Made by a program: the position numbers and the translations under genes
Shown: positions 43,850 through 53,632 of the stretch, piece by piece
Numbering within the stretch: the first letter of the stretch is position 1
How the letters are laid out: the number at the start of each line of letters is the position of its first letter
Notes under the pieces: generated by a model
Told to the model about the DNA's origin: nothing
Databases searched by the model: none
The model's input: the letters and a program-made list of their open reading frames with translations, nothing else
NCBI RefSeq assembly: GCF_000743525.1
Contig: NZ_JQGK01000017.1
Coordinates: 20,834 to 84,833, forward strand
DNA: 64,000 nt
Reading direction: 5' to 3'
DNA from: Sulfurospirillum sp. SCADC
Lineage (GTDB): Bacteria > Campylobacterota > Campylobacteria > Campylobacterales > Sulfurospirillaceae

Positions 43850-44368
43850 TTATTTTAAATATGCTTTGAGAATTTTTTGTGGTTGCATCGGCATGTCTCT
43901 GCCATCGGTTGCAACATTTTCAAGCTTACGAACCACATCCATGCCTTCAATAACCTCACCAAAGATGGTATGTCTGCCATTGAGATGTGGGGTGGGAACG
44001 GTGGTGATAAAAAACTGGCTTCCATTGGTATTGCGACCTGCATTTGCCATCGCTAACATACCTGCTTTGGTAAACATCACGTTGGGTTTAAACTCATCTT
44101 CAAACGGCGTTCCATAAATCGACTGACCACCGCGACCCGTCCCTGTGGGGTCACCCCCTTGAATCATAAAGTTTTTGATAATACGGTGAAAGGTCAATCC
44201 ATCGTAGTAACCTTTTTTCACCAAACCTTCAAAATTTTCGCATGCTTTAGGGGCAACTTCGGGTTTAAGGGCAAACACAATGGTTCCTTGGGTTGTTTCA
44301 AACACCACATCTTTCGCAAGAAGTGCACTCCAAAGCCCTAAAAATAGAACAAAAATCACTTTTTTCAT
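43850..44368 (-). CDS. Periplasmic peptidyl-prolyl cis-trans isomerase, cyclophilin type
   Basis: 172 residues: signal peptide (about 1-18), then a cyclophilin core with FHRIIKNFMIQGGDPTGTG (catalytic Arg, Phe, Met, Gln), FEDEF and GSQFFIT. Trp of the cyclosporin site is replaced by His (PHLNGRHTIFG), common in bacterial forms. Helps fold exported proteins. Starts directly after the response-regulator stop, so it may be cotranscribed with the triad upstream. Confidence 0.92.
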   Translation of the reverse strand: MKKVIFVLFLGLWSALLAKDVVFETTQGTIVFALKPEVAPKACENFEGLVKKGYYDGLTFHRIIKNFMIQGGDPTGTGRGGQSIYGTPFEDEFKPNVMFTKAGMLAMANAGRNTNGSQFFITTVPTPHLNGRHTIFGEVIEGMDVVRKLENVATDGRDMPMQPQKILKAYLK

Positions 44369-45028
44369 TTACTGATCTCCAATAAGTTTTGTATTGCGGA
44401 ATCGATACATTTTATTTTTCACTTTCTCTAATATACCAACCTTAATAAGCTGCTGAAACATATGCACCACAGTTGGTTTACTCACACCGATATTGTCAAT
44501 AATATCTTGATAGGAGCCATTAAAGATCTTATTTTCATCCAAATGGTTGATGATGTATTTTAAAATTTCAATTTTTTTACCGCCAATCAGTGCGGCAAGC
44601 CCTTCGATAATAAACGAACACCCCTGAATCTCTTTACTATGGAGTTTTGGAAGCATCGCAGTGTAGATATTGCTAATCAAATCTTTGACATTAATCGGTT
44701 TCATAATAAACCCATCCACCTTCAAGGTGATCGCTTCCATAAGATACTCCGTCTCCGTAAACGCTGTTGTAATAATCACAGGAATGTCTTTATTATGCTC
44801 TTTTTTAAGCTTTTTAAGCATTTCAATGCCATTCATCCCCGGCATTAAAATATCGGTCACGATAATATCAATCTCTTTTTCGAGTGCAATTTTCAGCCCC
44901 TCTTCACCGTTTGAGGCAAGATACACCTCTTTCACAAAGTCTTTCAAAATCATCTGTGTCTGCATCTGAACCGATTTTTCATCTTCGACGTATAATACGA
45001 CGCAGTCTTTTAACCCATTAAAATCCAT
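44369..45028 (-). CDS. Response regulator with RepL-like winged-helix output domain
   Basis: 219 residues. Receiver domain with YVEDE pocket, phosphoacceptor Asp in VTDILMPGMNG, TTAF and MKP. The output domain (~145-210) is not OmpR, NarL or NtrC type; its GGKKIEILKYIINHLDENKI segment followed by a SYQDIIDNIGVSKPTVV helix-turn-helix resembles the winged helix of plasmid RepL proteins. A strong AAGGAGG precedes the ATG at 45028, one base after the kinase stop. Presumably a DNA-binding regulator answering to the kinase upstream. Confidence 0.8.
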   Translation of the reverse strand: MDFNGLKDCVVLYVEDEKSVQMQTQMILKDFVKEVYLASNGEEGLKIALEKEIDIIVTDILMPGMNGIEMLKKLKKEHNKDIPVIITTAFTETEYLMEAITLKVDGFIMKPINVKDLISNIYTAMLPKLHSKEIQGCSFIIEGLAALIGGKKIEILKYIINHLDENKIFNGSYQDIIDNIGVSKPTVVHMFQQLIKVGILEKVKNKMYRFRNTKLIGDQ

Positions 45029-45029
45029 C

Positions 45030-46643
45030 TTATTTTTCCTCCTTTTTTTCAAGTGGTACTAAAATTGTAATAATGGCACACTTCTCATAGCGTTTGCCGT
45101 TTTGAAAAACATACGTGATATTGGTACCACTCATACTTCCTTGCATCTGTTTTTCAATAATCTGTTTTGACATGTAAAGTCCTATTCCTGTACCTGAAGA
45201 TTTGTGTTTGGTCGTAAAATAGGGCTCAAACATTCTATCTTGTACCTCATCGCTAATGCCACCTCCGTTATCAATAACACTCACAACTGCGTTATTCGCC
45301 TCTTTGGTTACTACCACTTCTATCAGCTTTTCGTCCACAGCGCGCTCTTCAAGAGCATCTTTGGCATTGGAGAAAAGATTCATCACCACTTGAGAAAATT
45401 CATTGGGATACCCACAAATCTGCACATCGTGAGTACAATTTAAAAAGATCTCAATCCCTGATTTTGCATAATACTCTTGCACCAATTTCAGACTATACAA
45501 CACGGTCTCTTTGACGCTAAATTCCTCTTCGCTGTGGTTAGGTTTGAAGAAGTTGCGAAAATCATCAATCGTATGCGACATCAAGGAGGCAAGCTGAATG
45601 CCTTCATCGACCTGCTTGTCGATAAATTCATCACTCAGCGCTAATCCTGCCATGCGTTTCATCTGAAAACTTTGAATAATCAGTACAATGGCATTGAGCG
45701 GTTGACGCCATTGATGCGCAATATTGCCGATCATTTCACCCATTGAAGCAAGCCTTGATTGGCGAAACATGATCTGATCTTTTTGACGACTCTGCTCGAC
45801 TTCATGCTGCACTTTCAGCTCAAGATTGCGGTTGAGTTGCTGCAACTCTTGCGTTTTGGCATCAACCATTTTTGCAAGTCTTGCGTGAAGTAAGCGAATA
45901 TTTTGCAATAATACAATCGCTAAAAGCGCTGCAAAAGCAATCGTACCCAGTGTGGCGACAACGATCCACTCAAATGTGTTGTCATACACTTTTGTCGTGC
46001 GTGCATAGCCCTCTTTCGCGCCATCCAGATTGAGGTTAATCAGCCCTGTTAGATCAATATTGATAGAGTAAACACTGGGGTAAAGCTCATTTTGGAGTGT
46101 ATCAATTGCTTTGAGCGCCTGTTTGGTCTCAAAATAGCTAAACATCTTAAGTAAAATACCATCGATGGTGTGAATTTTCTGTTCTATCCTAGAGGTTAAC
46201 ATATCATCCTCATTGGTTTTAAAAAAGGATTTACTATTGGCATTCATCAACCCCCATGATCGCGCTAATTTGATCAGCCAATCGCTCTCATCAATGCCTA
46301 AACTGTTCTTATACTCTTGCAACTCTATCTTAATCAGCTCTTGCGCAAGGGCAATCACAACTTGTCCTTCATGGGCACTGATGGAACCTTTTTCAATGTC
46401 TCGAATCGTGTCTAAGATATTGACCGTATAAATGTCTTTTAGGTTTTCAAGGCGAATCGTGGGGAGCATACGTTTGGTATACAAAATATCAAAATTGTCT
46501 TTAATGCGGTTAATGCTCATATGGGCAAAACTCCCAATAAAAAGCATTCCAACCACCATGATGAGAAAAAGAAGCGTTGTCTTTTTCGCAATTGTCATCT
46601 CATCGATGCTACCCATAAAATCACTGAAAGGGTTATTGTTCAT
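45030..46643 (-). CDS. Membrane sensor histidine kinase, HWRQPL type
   Basis: 537 residues: N-terminal helix (~22-42), a helical periplasmic domain (~45-220), second helix (~225-245), coiled coil, then the kinase with His-box NIAHQWRQPLNAI, N-box NLFSNAKDAL, G1 DNGGGI and GTGIGLYMSK. The HWRQPL His-box is typical of this phylum. The ATG at 46643 with AGGA in front is preferred over the GTG just before. It overlaps the end of a periplasmic binding protein gene, which probably delivers the ligand signal. Confidence 0.87.
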   Translation of the reverse strand: MNNNPFSDFMGSIDEMTIAKKTTLLFLIMVVGMLFIGSFAHMSINRIKDNFDILYTKRMLPTIRLENLKDIYTVNILDTIRDIEKGSISAHEGQVVIALAQELIKIELQEYKNSLGIDESDWLIKLARSWGLMNANSKSFFKTNEDDMLTSRIEQKIHTIDGILLKMFSYFETKQALKAIDTLQNELYPSVYSINIDLTGLINLNLDGAKEGYARTTKVYDNTFEWIVVATLGTIAFAALLAIVLLQNIRLLHARLAKMVDAKTQELQQLNRNLELKVQHEVEQSRQKDQIMFRQSRLASMGEMIGNIAHQWRQPLNAIVLIIQSFQMKRMAGLALSDEFIDKQVDEGIQLASLMSHTIDDFRNFFKPNHSEEEFSVKETVLYSLKLVQEYYAKSGIEIFLNCTHDVQICGYPNEFSQVVMNLFSNAKDALEERAVDEKLIEVVVTKEANNAVVSVIDNGGGISDEVQDRMFEPYFTTKHKSSGTGIGLYMSKQIIEKQMQGSMSGTNITYVFQNGKRYEKCAIITILVPLEKKEEK

Positions 46644-47796
46644 CACTTTTTCCTACTGAGTAAAAGTCATCATCGACATACTCGCTTAAATGCACGCGAT
46701 GCAAGCATTTACACCGTTCATCCCTGTTTTTAGAGACAGCGGTCTCATCGAGCGTTTTAGAAAAACTTCCCAGCGCTTTGATAAATTCCTCTTTGGTAAA
46801 CTCTTGACCTAAACTCTTAAACACTTCGGTGATCATACGCGCAGCAAAATAACCTTCCAAAGAGACATGCCCTAATGCTTCTTTGGGATAATATTTGCGC
46901 ATCAACATACGGTAATTTTCCACCTCTTCCACCTCTGACGTCCAAGGAGAAGGCACCACTTGCGCAAACGTGATACCTTTGCCCTGACCGTGCAAAAGGT
47001 CGATCAAAGGTTTAGGTTCAACAAACGAAAAGAGTCCAAATTGTACCTCTTGACGTATTTTTGTACTCTTGCGTGCCCGCTTGATAAACTCCGCGACAGG
47101 ATTGGTTGAGCCTATCATCAAAATCACTTCAGGATTGCACAGTTCGATCTCATACAGCGCATTTCCCACCGAAAGCGTATTGCGTTTGTAACTTCCCTCA
47201 CCCACAAGCACTAAATTGCGTTTGGAGAGAGCCATTTTAACACCCTTAAGCCCTGCTCTTCCAAAGCTATCGTTTTGATAAAAAAGGGCAAAACGCTTGT
47301 ATTTCAAATCATCCGCATAATACTGCACCAACTTTTCGATCTCATCAAGATCACCCGCTCTGGCATTGAGGACAATGGGATTGGGAGGATTGCGTAAAAA
47401 TTCGGCACCTGAATACGCACCCACAAAGGGAATGCGTTTTTCAATGGCGATAGGAAAGACTTCTTCGGTTACAGGGGTTCCGATAATGCCAAAAAGCGCA
47501 AATACTTTCTCTTTTTCAATCAGTTCATGCACATTTTCAATAGCAATTTTAGGCTCATAGCGGTCATCTTTGGCGATGATCTCGATTTTTCGACCGTAAA
47601 CACCTCCCGTGTCATTGAGGTTTTGCAGGTAAATTTCAGCGCCTAAGAGAAACTGATTGCCGACACTATTGAGCCCACCACTAAACGGTCCGCTCATTCC
47701 CAAACGAATGATGTTGCCTTCAAATTTTGTGTTTGAGAAGTAGTAAGGCAGCAGTAGCGTTAACACAACAAGGATAACTCCTACGAATTTGCGCAT
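46633..47796 (-). CDS. Periplasmic LivK-like binding protein, probable ligand sensor of the adjacent kinase
   Basis: 387 residues: N-terminal uncleaved-looking or signal helix (~1-22), then a type I periplasmic binding fold as in branched-chain amino acid receptors (MSGPFSGGLNSVGNQFLLGA, FALFGIIGTPVTEEV, FALFYQNDSFGRAGLKGV). No permease or ATPase genes accompany it; instead the kinase gene overlaps its 3' end by 11 bases. It therefore likely serves signalling, like TorT or LuxP, rather than uptake. Ligand unknown. The ribosome site is weak. Confidence 0.82.
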   Translation of the reverse strand: MRKFVGVILVVLTLLLPYYFSNTKFEGNIIRLGMSGPFSGGLNSVGNQFLLGAEIYLQNLNDTGGVYGRKIEIIAKDDRYEPKIAIENVHELIEKEKVFALFGIIGTPVTEEVFPIAIEKRIPFVGAYSGAEFLRNPPNPIVLNARAGDLDEIEKLVQYYADDLKYKRFALFYQNDSFGRAGLKGVKMALSKRNLVLVGEGSYKRNTLSVGNALYEIELCNPEVILMIGSTNPVAEFIKRARKSTKIRQEVQFGLFSFVEPKPLIDLLHGQGKGITFAQVVPSPWTSEVEEVENYRMLMRKYYPKEALGHVSLEGYFAARMITEVFKSLGQEFTKEEFIKALGSFSKTLDETAVSKNRDERCKCLHRVHLSEYVDDDFYSVGKSDEQ

Positions 47797-47919
47797 CTTT
47801 TTTTAGCTTTCATCTTATTTTAGCGATATAATATCAACTATTTTTTATAAAAATGCTTAAATAGTAAAAAAATATTTACTTAACCAATGTTTTTGAAACA
47901 AATGAAAGAGAGTTAAAAA

Positions 47920-48558
47920 ATGACCTGCAAAATTTGTGATTTTGATACAAAAGCGTTTGACGATCCAGACCTTCATAAACAGTTTTACCTCTGCCCAAAC
48001 TGCCAGTGCATCATGCTTGATCCTTGCTTCCAGCTCTCATTAGAAAAAGAAAATAGCCTCTATGACAACCATCACAACTCGTTGGAGAATGAAGGCTATG
48101 TGAAAATGTTTGAGGATTTTTTAGATTTTTTTTGGAATGATCTTACATGTAAAGAAAAAGGGTTCGACTTTGGATCAGGCCCAACGCCTGTTTTAGCGGA
48201 ATTGCTTCGTCAACGAGGTGTCAAAGTTGATCATTACGATAAGTTCTATCAACCCCTCCGATGCTTTAAAAATCAAACCTATGACTTCATCACGTCTACG
48301 GAGGTTTTTGAACATTTAGAAGATCCTGTAGCAACACTGAGCCTTTTAAGCCAGCATCTTAACCCAGAGGGAATGATCGCACTGATGACACTCTTTCACA
48401 CCAATGATGAAGCCTCTTTTTTAACATGGTGGTACCGAAGAGATCCTACGCATATTACGTTTTATACGCCACATACGCTTGATGTTTTAGCTAAAAAATG
48501 TGGATTGGAGATTATTAAAACGGATGGAAAGCGGATCGCAATTTTAAGAAAAAGGTAG
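47920..48558 (+). CDS. SAM-dependent methyltransferase with N-terminal zinc-ribbon-like cysteines
   Basis: 212 residues. N-terminal Cys pairs (Cys3/Cys6 in MTCKICDFD, and CPNCQC near 30) look like a small zinc ribbon; then a class I methyltransferase: motif I FDFGSGPTPV, an acidic residue in VDHYDKF, and ITSTEVFEHLEDP. Target not predictable. A palindrome copy (48143) is read as Leu-Thr-Cys-Lys. The 3' end carries the terminator of the gene on the other strand. Confidence 0.8.
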   Translation: MTCKICDFDTKAFDDPDLHKQFYLCPNCQCIMLDPCFQLSLEKENSLYDNHHNSLENEGYVKMFEDFLDFFWNDLTCKEKGFDFGSGPTPVLAELLRQRGVKVDHYDKFYQPLRCFKNQTYDFITSTEVFEHLEDPVATLSLLSQHLNPEGMIALMTLFHTNDEASFLTWWYRRDPTHITFYTPHTLDVLAKKCGLEIIKTDGKRIAILRKR

Positions 48559-48576
48559 CGATGGGTGGCGCTACCT
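48553..48576 (-). terminator. Terminator of the small secreted protein gene
   Basis: AGGTAGCG / CGCTACCT stem with an 8-base loop; on the minus strand it runs into TTTTTCTT, a good U-tract. It overlaps the end of the methyltransferase gene. Confidence 0.65.
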
Positions 48577-48596
48577 CTGATTTGAACTTTAAAGGC

Positions 48597-48917
48597 TTAT
48601 CGGTAGTGACGATCATAACGATTGTAACGATCATGATGATGTCGCGGTGGATAATAGTAACGTGGAGGATCAACATAGATCACGCGCTCTTGTACATAAA
48701 CAGGCTCTCTGTAAACAACCGTTGGTCTTGTCTCGTAGTAGGTTGGACTTTCAACATACCGTGTTGGTTGTTGAGCCGCATTAATAATGCCTCCCAATAA
48801 AACAGCTGCACCTGCACCTAACAATACTCCTTGTTCTCTATCGCCCCACGCATAAGAATTCGTCGTTACACCGAGCACCAACAGGATTGAAACTAAACTC
48901 ATTTTTAACATTTTCAT
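48597..48917 (-). CDS. Small secreted protein with Tyr/Arg/His-rich tail
   Basis: 106 residues: signal peptide (about 1-23), a glycine-zipper-like segment GVLLGAGAAVLLGGIINAA that may insert in a membrane, then a low-complexity region rich in Tyr, Arg, Pro and His ending in Arg/Tyr/His repeats. Family not recognised. GGAG precedes the ATG. It has its own candidate promoter and a good terminator, so it is transcribed alone. Confidence 0.65.
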   Translation of the reverse strand: MKMLKMSLVSILLVLGVTTNSYAWGDREQGVLLGAGAAVLLGGIINAAQQPTRYVESPTYYETRPTVVYREPVYVQERVIYVDPPRYYYPPRHHHDRYNRYDRHYR

Positions 48918-48945
48918 TGGATACTCCTTTCGTTTATTTGGTAGA

Positions 48946-48977
48946 ATCCTACCAGAGAATTGTGAAGTATTTGTGAA
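48946..48977 (-). promoter_or_regulatory. Promoter and direct-repeat site of the small secreted protein gene
   Basis: On the minus strand: TTCACAA, four bases, TTCACAA (11-base period, 48977 down to 48960), then TGG TAGGAT as a possible extended -10 (48946-48951). The repeat covers the -35 area, the arrangement expected of an OmpR-family regulator site. Confidence 0.4.
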
Positions 48978-48978
48978 A

Positions 48979-50571
48979 TCAATCGCGCATTTGCTCTCTT
49001 ACATGTAAAAATTCATCCAAGTGCTCAAAGAAAATATCGATCAGCTTAGGATCGAAATGCTTCCCTCTTTCGCTCTGGAAAAGTGCGAAAATTTTCTCAT
49101 CGTCCCATGCAGATTTATACACGCGTTCGCTTCCAAGGGCGTCAAAAACATCTGCGAGTGCTGTAATACGCCCGTAAATATGAATCTCCTCACCACTTTT
49201 TTGTTCAGGATAGCCTGTGCCATCGTACTTTTCATGATGCTCTTTGGCGACAATCGCCGCAATTTTCAGCAAAGGACGTGTGGAATGCTTGAGCATCTCG
49301 TACCCTAACATGGCGTGGGTATCCATGATCGCACGCTCCTCTTCATCAAATCTGCCCGGTTTGTTTAAAACACGATCAGGGATGCCAATTTTACCGATGT
49401 CGTGCATCGGAGATGCCAGTTTGAGCATTTCCGCCTCTTCTTCATCCAACCCGTAATGCAACGCAAGAATTTTAGAGTACTCTGCAACGCGCTTCACATG
49501 ATTTCCGGTCTCTTGGGAGCGACTTTCACCAATGGCACCCATCGTAAAAATAACCTCTTTTTGCGTATCTTCGATCTCTTGATTGAGTGCATTTACCTCT
49601 TGCAAACCCTCTTCTATTTTTGCTTCAACCTCATCCATGCTCAGCGAGACATTGCGCGAAACTTTAAGGGAGAGCAACACAATAAATACAATCGTTGCGA
49701 TACCGACAAAGAACTGGATTATCCGCATCTGGTCAATAAACTCATTCGATAATTGTGAGATCGTTTTTTCTAAGGCAATGCTGACATTTTTGTTCTCATC
49801 CAATACATTAGAGGCTTCTGTGATCGTCTCATTTTCAATCGCTTTGGTCTGTTCAATTTTAATGGCTTTCTCTGCGATAATGCCCACGACTTCTTTGTAA
49901 TAGAGCAAATTTTCATGCAAATCACCCTCTGTTTCATTTGCGGTGGCATCAAGGAGCAGATCAATAGGTGCCAGCCATTTTTGCAACGTCACTTCATTGC
50001 CATGTTGGCAAAGCGTCTCTTTGCTGTAGTATCTCAAATCACTCAATGCTTTGATCTGCTCTAATTGATTATTGTGCAAAAGATGCTCTTGAATTTCAAG
50101 GCGTGCACGATTTTCTTCGGGATAAAGTGCATTAAAGATCGTGATATAATCAAGTTTTTCACGCTCAAGGTTAAAAAGCGCATCGTACATCAGCTCGATG
50201 CGATGCTCATTGGCATACAGCGCATTGAGGTAGTTTTGAATCACGTTATCTTCGCGAATATTGACGATAAACGTATTGATCATCGTAGAATGAGAGTGCG
50301 AAGAGAGTATGGCGCGTAAATCTTCAAAATTCTTTTCATACATTACAAATTCTGTATGCAACTGCTCTAATTTAAGAACGTCTCCTAGTTTGGTGCTTTC
50401 AAGGATGATGTCATTCATCCCCTCTTGCATCAGTAAAATTGCGGAAATATTTTCGCGAAACGTGTTGTTTTCTTTAATCTGATAAGTGATAACGGCACTA
50501 ATACCTCCTAAAAAAAGCAACAACGCAATAATCACAACAAAGCTCAGTTTGACTTTCGTGCGAATATTCAT
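48979..50571 (-). CDS. Membrane HD-GYP domain protein (cyclic di-GMP phosphodiesterase)
   Basis: 530 residues: N-terminal helix (~9-30), a helical periplasmic sensor domain (~35-280), second helix (~285-305), coiled coil, then an HD-GYP domain with HDIGKIGIPD and HHEKYDGTGYP, plus RITALADVFDAL. The metal and GYP residues are intact, so it should hydrolyse c-di-GMP. AGGAG precedes the ATG. A palindrome copy (48999) lies near the C terminus. Confidence 0.9.
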   Translation of the reverse strand: MNIRTKVKLSFVVIIALLLFLGGISAVITYQIKENNTFRENISAILLMQEGMNDIILESTKLGDVLKLEQLHTEFVMYEKNFEDLRAILSSHSHSTMINTFIVNIREDNVIQNYLNALYANEHRIELMYDALFNLEREKLDYITIFNALYPEENRARLEIQEHLLHNNQLEQIKALSDLRYYSKETLCQHGNEVTLQKWLAPIDLLLDATANETEGDLHENLLYYKEVVGIIAEKAIKIEQTKAIENETITEASNVLDENKNVSIALEKTISQLSNEFIDQMRIIQFFVGIATIVFIVLLSLKVSRNVSLSMDEVEAKIEEGLQEVNALNQEIEDTQKEVIFTMGAIGESRSQETGNHVKRVAEYSKILALHYGLDEEEAEMLKLASPMHDIGKIGIPDRVLNKPGRFDEEERAIMDTHAMLGYEMLKHSTRPLLKIAAIVAKEHHEKYDGTGYPEQKSGEEIHIYGRITALADVFDALGSERVYKSAWDDEKIFALFQSERGKHFDPKLIDIFFEHLDEFLHVREQMRD

Positions 50572-50593
50572 AACACTCCTTTGAGCTAAAAAA

Positions 50594-51784
50594 CTATTTT
50601 ATCACTTTTTGTACCCACTTCCAATAGAATCCAAACACGATAAAAAAGAGTCCCAATCCACCCGTAATCAGTGACAACGAAAGTCCCCATTCAAACAAGA
50701 TGCCAATGGCAAACGAGGTGAGTGTGCACATACCCATAAAGACCATATCGTTATAGGCGATGACTCTGCCGTAAAAGGCTTCATCGGTTTCGTATTGTAA
50801 AAGCGTATACGTATAAGACCATAAGCTTGTGGTAAACAGTCCGCACACAAAGATCCCGATGAAACTGAGGTAAAAATCATACTGCAACACACCCCAGAGG
50901 ATAATGCCAATCCCTTGAATGATAAAGATATAAAAAAGAGTCTCTTTCGTGATATAACGACTGAGTAAAAATTGCCCTAAAACCTGCGAAATCGCACGCG
51001 AAGCGTTGATAAAGCCCATAACGAGCGCAATAGATAAAAACTGTTTGTATTGATGATCTGCCAAAAGCGCAATGAGCGCGTCATACGCTGTTAGTCCTAC
51101 ACTCGCGTGCAGAAAAATCAGATGCATAATCTTTGGATTTTCTTTGATATAGACAAATCCACTCCAAATCATCGCCTTTACATGTAAAGCATGTTGACTC
51201 GCGATGGAAGGAATATCTAAACCCAAAAGCAGGTAAAAACTGATGCTATACAGTACCATATCGGCGACAAACGCACTGGTTGTTCCAAAATAGTGAATGT
51301 AAAACCCCGCCACCGCCATGCCAAACGCATACGAAATAGACCAGATCATCGAATGAATTTCATTGGCAAGTTTGAGCTCATCGTTGTTTAAAAGTTTGGG
51401 TAAAAGTGACATCTCCGTTTGAAAGTAGATACTTCCCGTTCCCATACGGATAAAAATCAACCCGAGCAAAATCCACAGCGCATCTAACGAAGTGATAAAC
51501 ATAAGCCAAAAAACCGTTATGATTTCGATCGCGGTTAAAAAAAGCATAAACTTTTTCGTATCGATTTTATCGATAATTGCTCCGCTAAAAGGGGCTAGAA
51601 GCATCGAAGGCAAAAACGTCAATCCCGCCGCCGCACTGAGTGCCCAAACAGGTGCATCGAGCTGAATCAAAAGGGTATAAATTCCCATGTGGCTAAACCA
51701 TGCACCAAAATAACTAATCAGCTGAATGATGCTTAAACGACGAAGCGTTGTGTTGTTGCGTAACAACTCAACATACTGTTCCAT
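50594..51784 (-). CDS. Major facilitator superfamily transporter
   Basis: 396 residues, twelve predicted helices, with the GAIIDKIDTKKFM loop (MFS motif A-like) between helices 2 and 3. Resembles the enterobactin-exporter/macrolide-efflux group (MFS_3) by length and pattern. Substrate unknown. AGGAG precedes the ATG. Divergent from the chemoreceptor gene. Confidence 0.85.
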   Translation of the reverse strand: MEQYVELLRNNTTLRRLSIIQLISYFGAWFSHMGIYTLLIQLDAPVWALSAAAGLTFLPSMLLAPFSGAIIDKIDTKKFMLFLTAIEIITVFWLMFITSLDALWILLGLIFIRMGTGSIYFQTEMSLLPKLLNNDELKLANEIHSMIWSISYAFGMAVAGFYIHYFGTTSAFVADMVLYSISFYLLLGLDIPSIASQHALHVKAMIWSGFVYIKENPKIMHLIFLHASVGLTAYDALIALLADHQYKQFLSIALVMGFINASRAISQVLGQFLLSRYITKETLFYIFIIQGIGIILWGVLQYDFYLSFIGIFVCGLFTTSLWSYTYTLLQYETDEAFYGRVIAYNDMVFMGMCTLTSFAIGILFEWGLSLSLITGGLGLFFIVFGFYWKWVQKVIK

Positions 51785-51894
51785 CTCTTCTCCTAAATTC
51801 TTTCACCGCCATTGTAACTTTTCATACGCTCTTTTAAGCTTTTGCGGGTATTCATGCGTCCTCAAAAAATATCGCAATACACCCTTTTTTGTGT

Positions 51895-51900
51895 TACAAT
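51895..51900 (+). promoter_or_regulatory. Extended -10 promoter of the Cache chemoreceptor
   Basis: TACAAT preceded by TGT in GTGTTACAAT, about 27 bases before the ATG, with a T-run upstream as usual in this phylum. Confidence 0.55.
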
Positions 51901-51927
51901 AGACAACACTAGCAACAAGGGGAAAAA

Positions 51928-53619
51928 ATGAAAATTTCAACGCGGATTTTGATCTCGCTCATTCTATCACTACTACTCTTAGGTGGATGTCTCATCGGTA
52001 TTTCCTACAGCAATACCAAAAGTAATGCAGAGACTTTTGTCAGTGATTATGAAAAAAGTGCCTATAACTTTTATGAAAATGAACTCAAAACCATTATGGA
52101 GATAATGCAACAAAATGCAGCCACCATCTATAAAGCGGAAAAAGCCAAAGGTAGCTCCGATGAAACCATCAAAGAAGCGATTATGGCACAATTGGATGAA
52201 TTACGCTTTTTCAATGATAAGAGTGGTTATATTTTTATTTATGAAAACGATGGTACCAACGTTCTTCTGCCCACCAATAAATCACTGCAAGGTAAAAGTC
52301 TCATTGGATTAAAGGACTCTAATGGGGTCTTTTTTGTTAAAGAACTCATTGCAATGGCACAAAAAGGTGGCGGTCTGGTGAAATACTTTTTCCCAAAAGT
52401 CAAAGATGGACAACCGTTTTTAAAATTTGCCTACTCTGTACCTTTTGAACCGTACAAATGGATGATGGGAACGGGTATTTATGTGGATAATGTCGAAGCG
52501 GAAGTTGGTAAACTTAAAACGCAAATCAGTGAAAATGTTGCTTCGCAAATTCGATCTTTCTTGCTCATCTCTTTGGTACTTGTGATTTTAAGCATCGCAG
52601 GAACCATGTACATCATCAAACGAACGATCTCTAGTCCTTTGAATGCACTCATTCATAGAGCAGACAATCTTTCCAGTGGCGATGGTGACCTCACACGCAA
52701 ACTCGAAGTGGTCGGACGCGATGAGATCGCAGAAGCGAGCACGAGCATTAACCGTTTTATTGAAAAAGTGCGCATCTTAATCAGCGAAGCGAAAAACCTC
52801 TCCAATGAAAACTCTTCTATCTCGCATGAACTCTCCTCAACATCCTTAGAAGTGGGACGTGCCGTTGAAACATCCATGAACATTGTGGGCAACACAACCA
52901 ACAAAGCCAATACCCTCAAACACGAAATGAATGAAGGTATGGGTGAAGCCAAAATGGGAAAAGAGGAGCTTCTTAAAGCCAATAACTATTTGACAGAGGC
53001 GAACAGTGCTATTCTCGAATTGACCAAAGAGATTCAAGTCAGTGCAAGCACCGAGATCGAACTTGCACACCGTGTTCAACAACTCAGCTCCGATGCCAGT
53101 CAAGTCAAAGAGATTTTGGTGGTCATTGGCGATATTGCCGATCAAACCAATCTACTTGCCCTCAATGCTGCCATTGAAGCTGCGCGTGCCGGTGAGCATG
53201 GACGTGGTTTTGCCGTTGTTGCCGACGAGGTGCGAAAACTCGCGGAACGCACCCAAAAAAGTCTGCAAGAGATCAACGCAACCATCAACGTCATTGTTCA
53301 AGCCATCGCGGACAGTAGCGATCAAATGACCTCTAATTCCAAAAAAGTAGAATCCCTTGCGACCACAGCAAGCGATGTTGAGACAAAAATCAATAACATG
53401 TTCAAAGTCATGGGCAATGCCACCAAAGTTTCCGATAAAACAGCAGAGAATTACCTTAAAACGGGCTCTGACATCGAATCCATGATCGATGATGTTTCTA
53501 AGATCAATGACATTTCAAGTCAAAATGCCAGGAGTGTTGAAGAGATCGCGAGTGCAGCGGAACACCTCAGTCGTATGACCGAAACACTCAACCTCAAACT
53601 TTCTGAGTTTAGAACATGA
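51928..53619 (+). CDS. Methyl-accepting chemotaxis protein with periplasmic single Cache domain
   Basis: 563 residues: helix 1 (~8-28), periplasmic sCache_2-type domain (~35-195) with [20 protein letters not shown] and [10 protein letters not shown], helix 2 (~208-230), HAMP, and a long signalling coiled coil with the [20 protein letters not shown] tip. sCache_2 domains often bind small carboxylates. AAGGGG precedes the ATG. marC follows closely. Confidence 0.93.
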   Translation: MKISTRILISLILSLLLLGGCLIGISYSNTKSNAETFVSDYEKSAYNFYENELKTIMEIMQQNAATIYKAEKAKGSSDETIKEAIMAQLDELRFFNDKSGYIFIYENDGTNVLLPTNKSLQGKSLIGLKDSNGVFFVKELIAMAQKGGGLVKYFFPKVKDGQPFLKFAYSVPFEPYKWMMGTGIYVDNVEAEVGKLKTQISENVASQIRSFLLISLVLVILSIAGTMYIIKRTISSPLNALIHRADNLSSGDGDLTRKLEVVGRDEIAEASTSINRFIEKVRILISEAKNLSNENSSISHELSSTSLEVGRAVETSMNIVGNTTNKANTLKHEMNEGMGEAKMGKEELLKANNYLTEANSAILELTKEIQVSASTEIELAHRVQQLSSDASQVKEILVVIGDIADQTNLLALNAAIEAARAGEHGRGFAVVADEVRKLAERTQKSLQEINATINVIVQAIADSSDQMTSNSKKVESLATTASDVETKINNMFKVMGNATKVSDKTAENYLKTGSDIESMIDDVSKINDISSQNARSVEEIASAAEHLSRMTETLNLKLSEFRT

Positions 53620-53632
53620 TGGGTTTGTGCGA

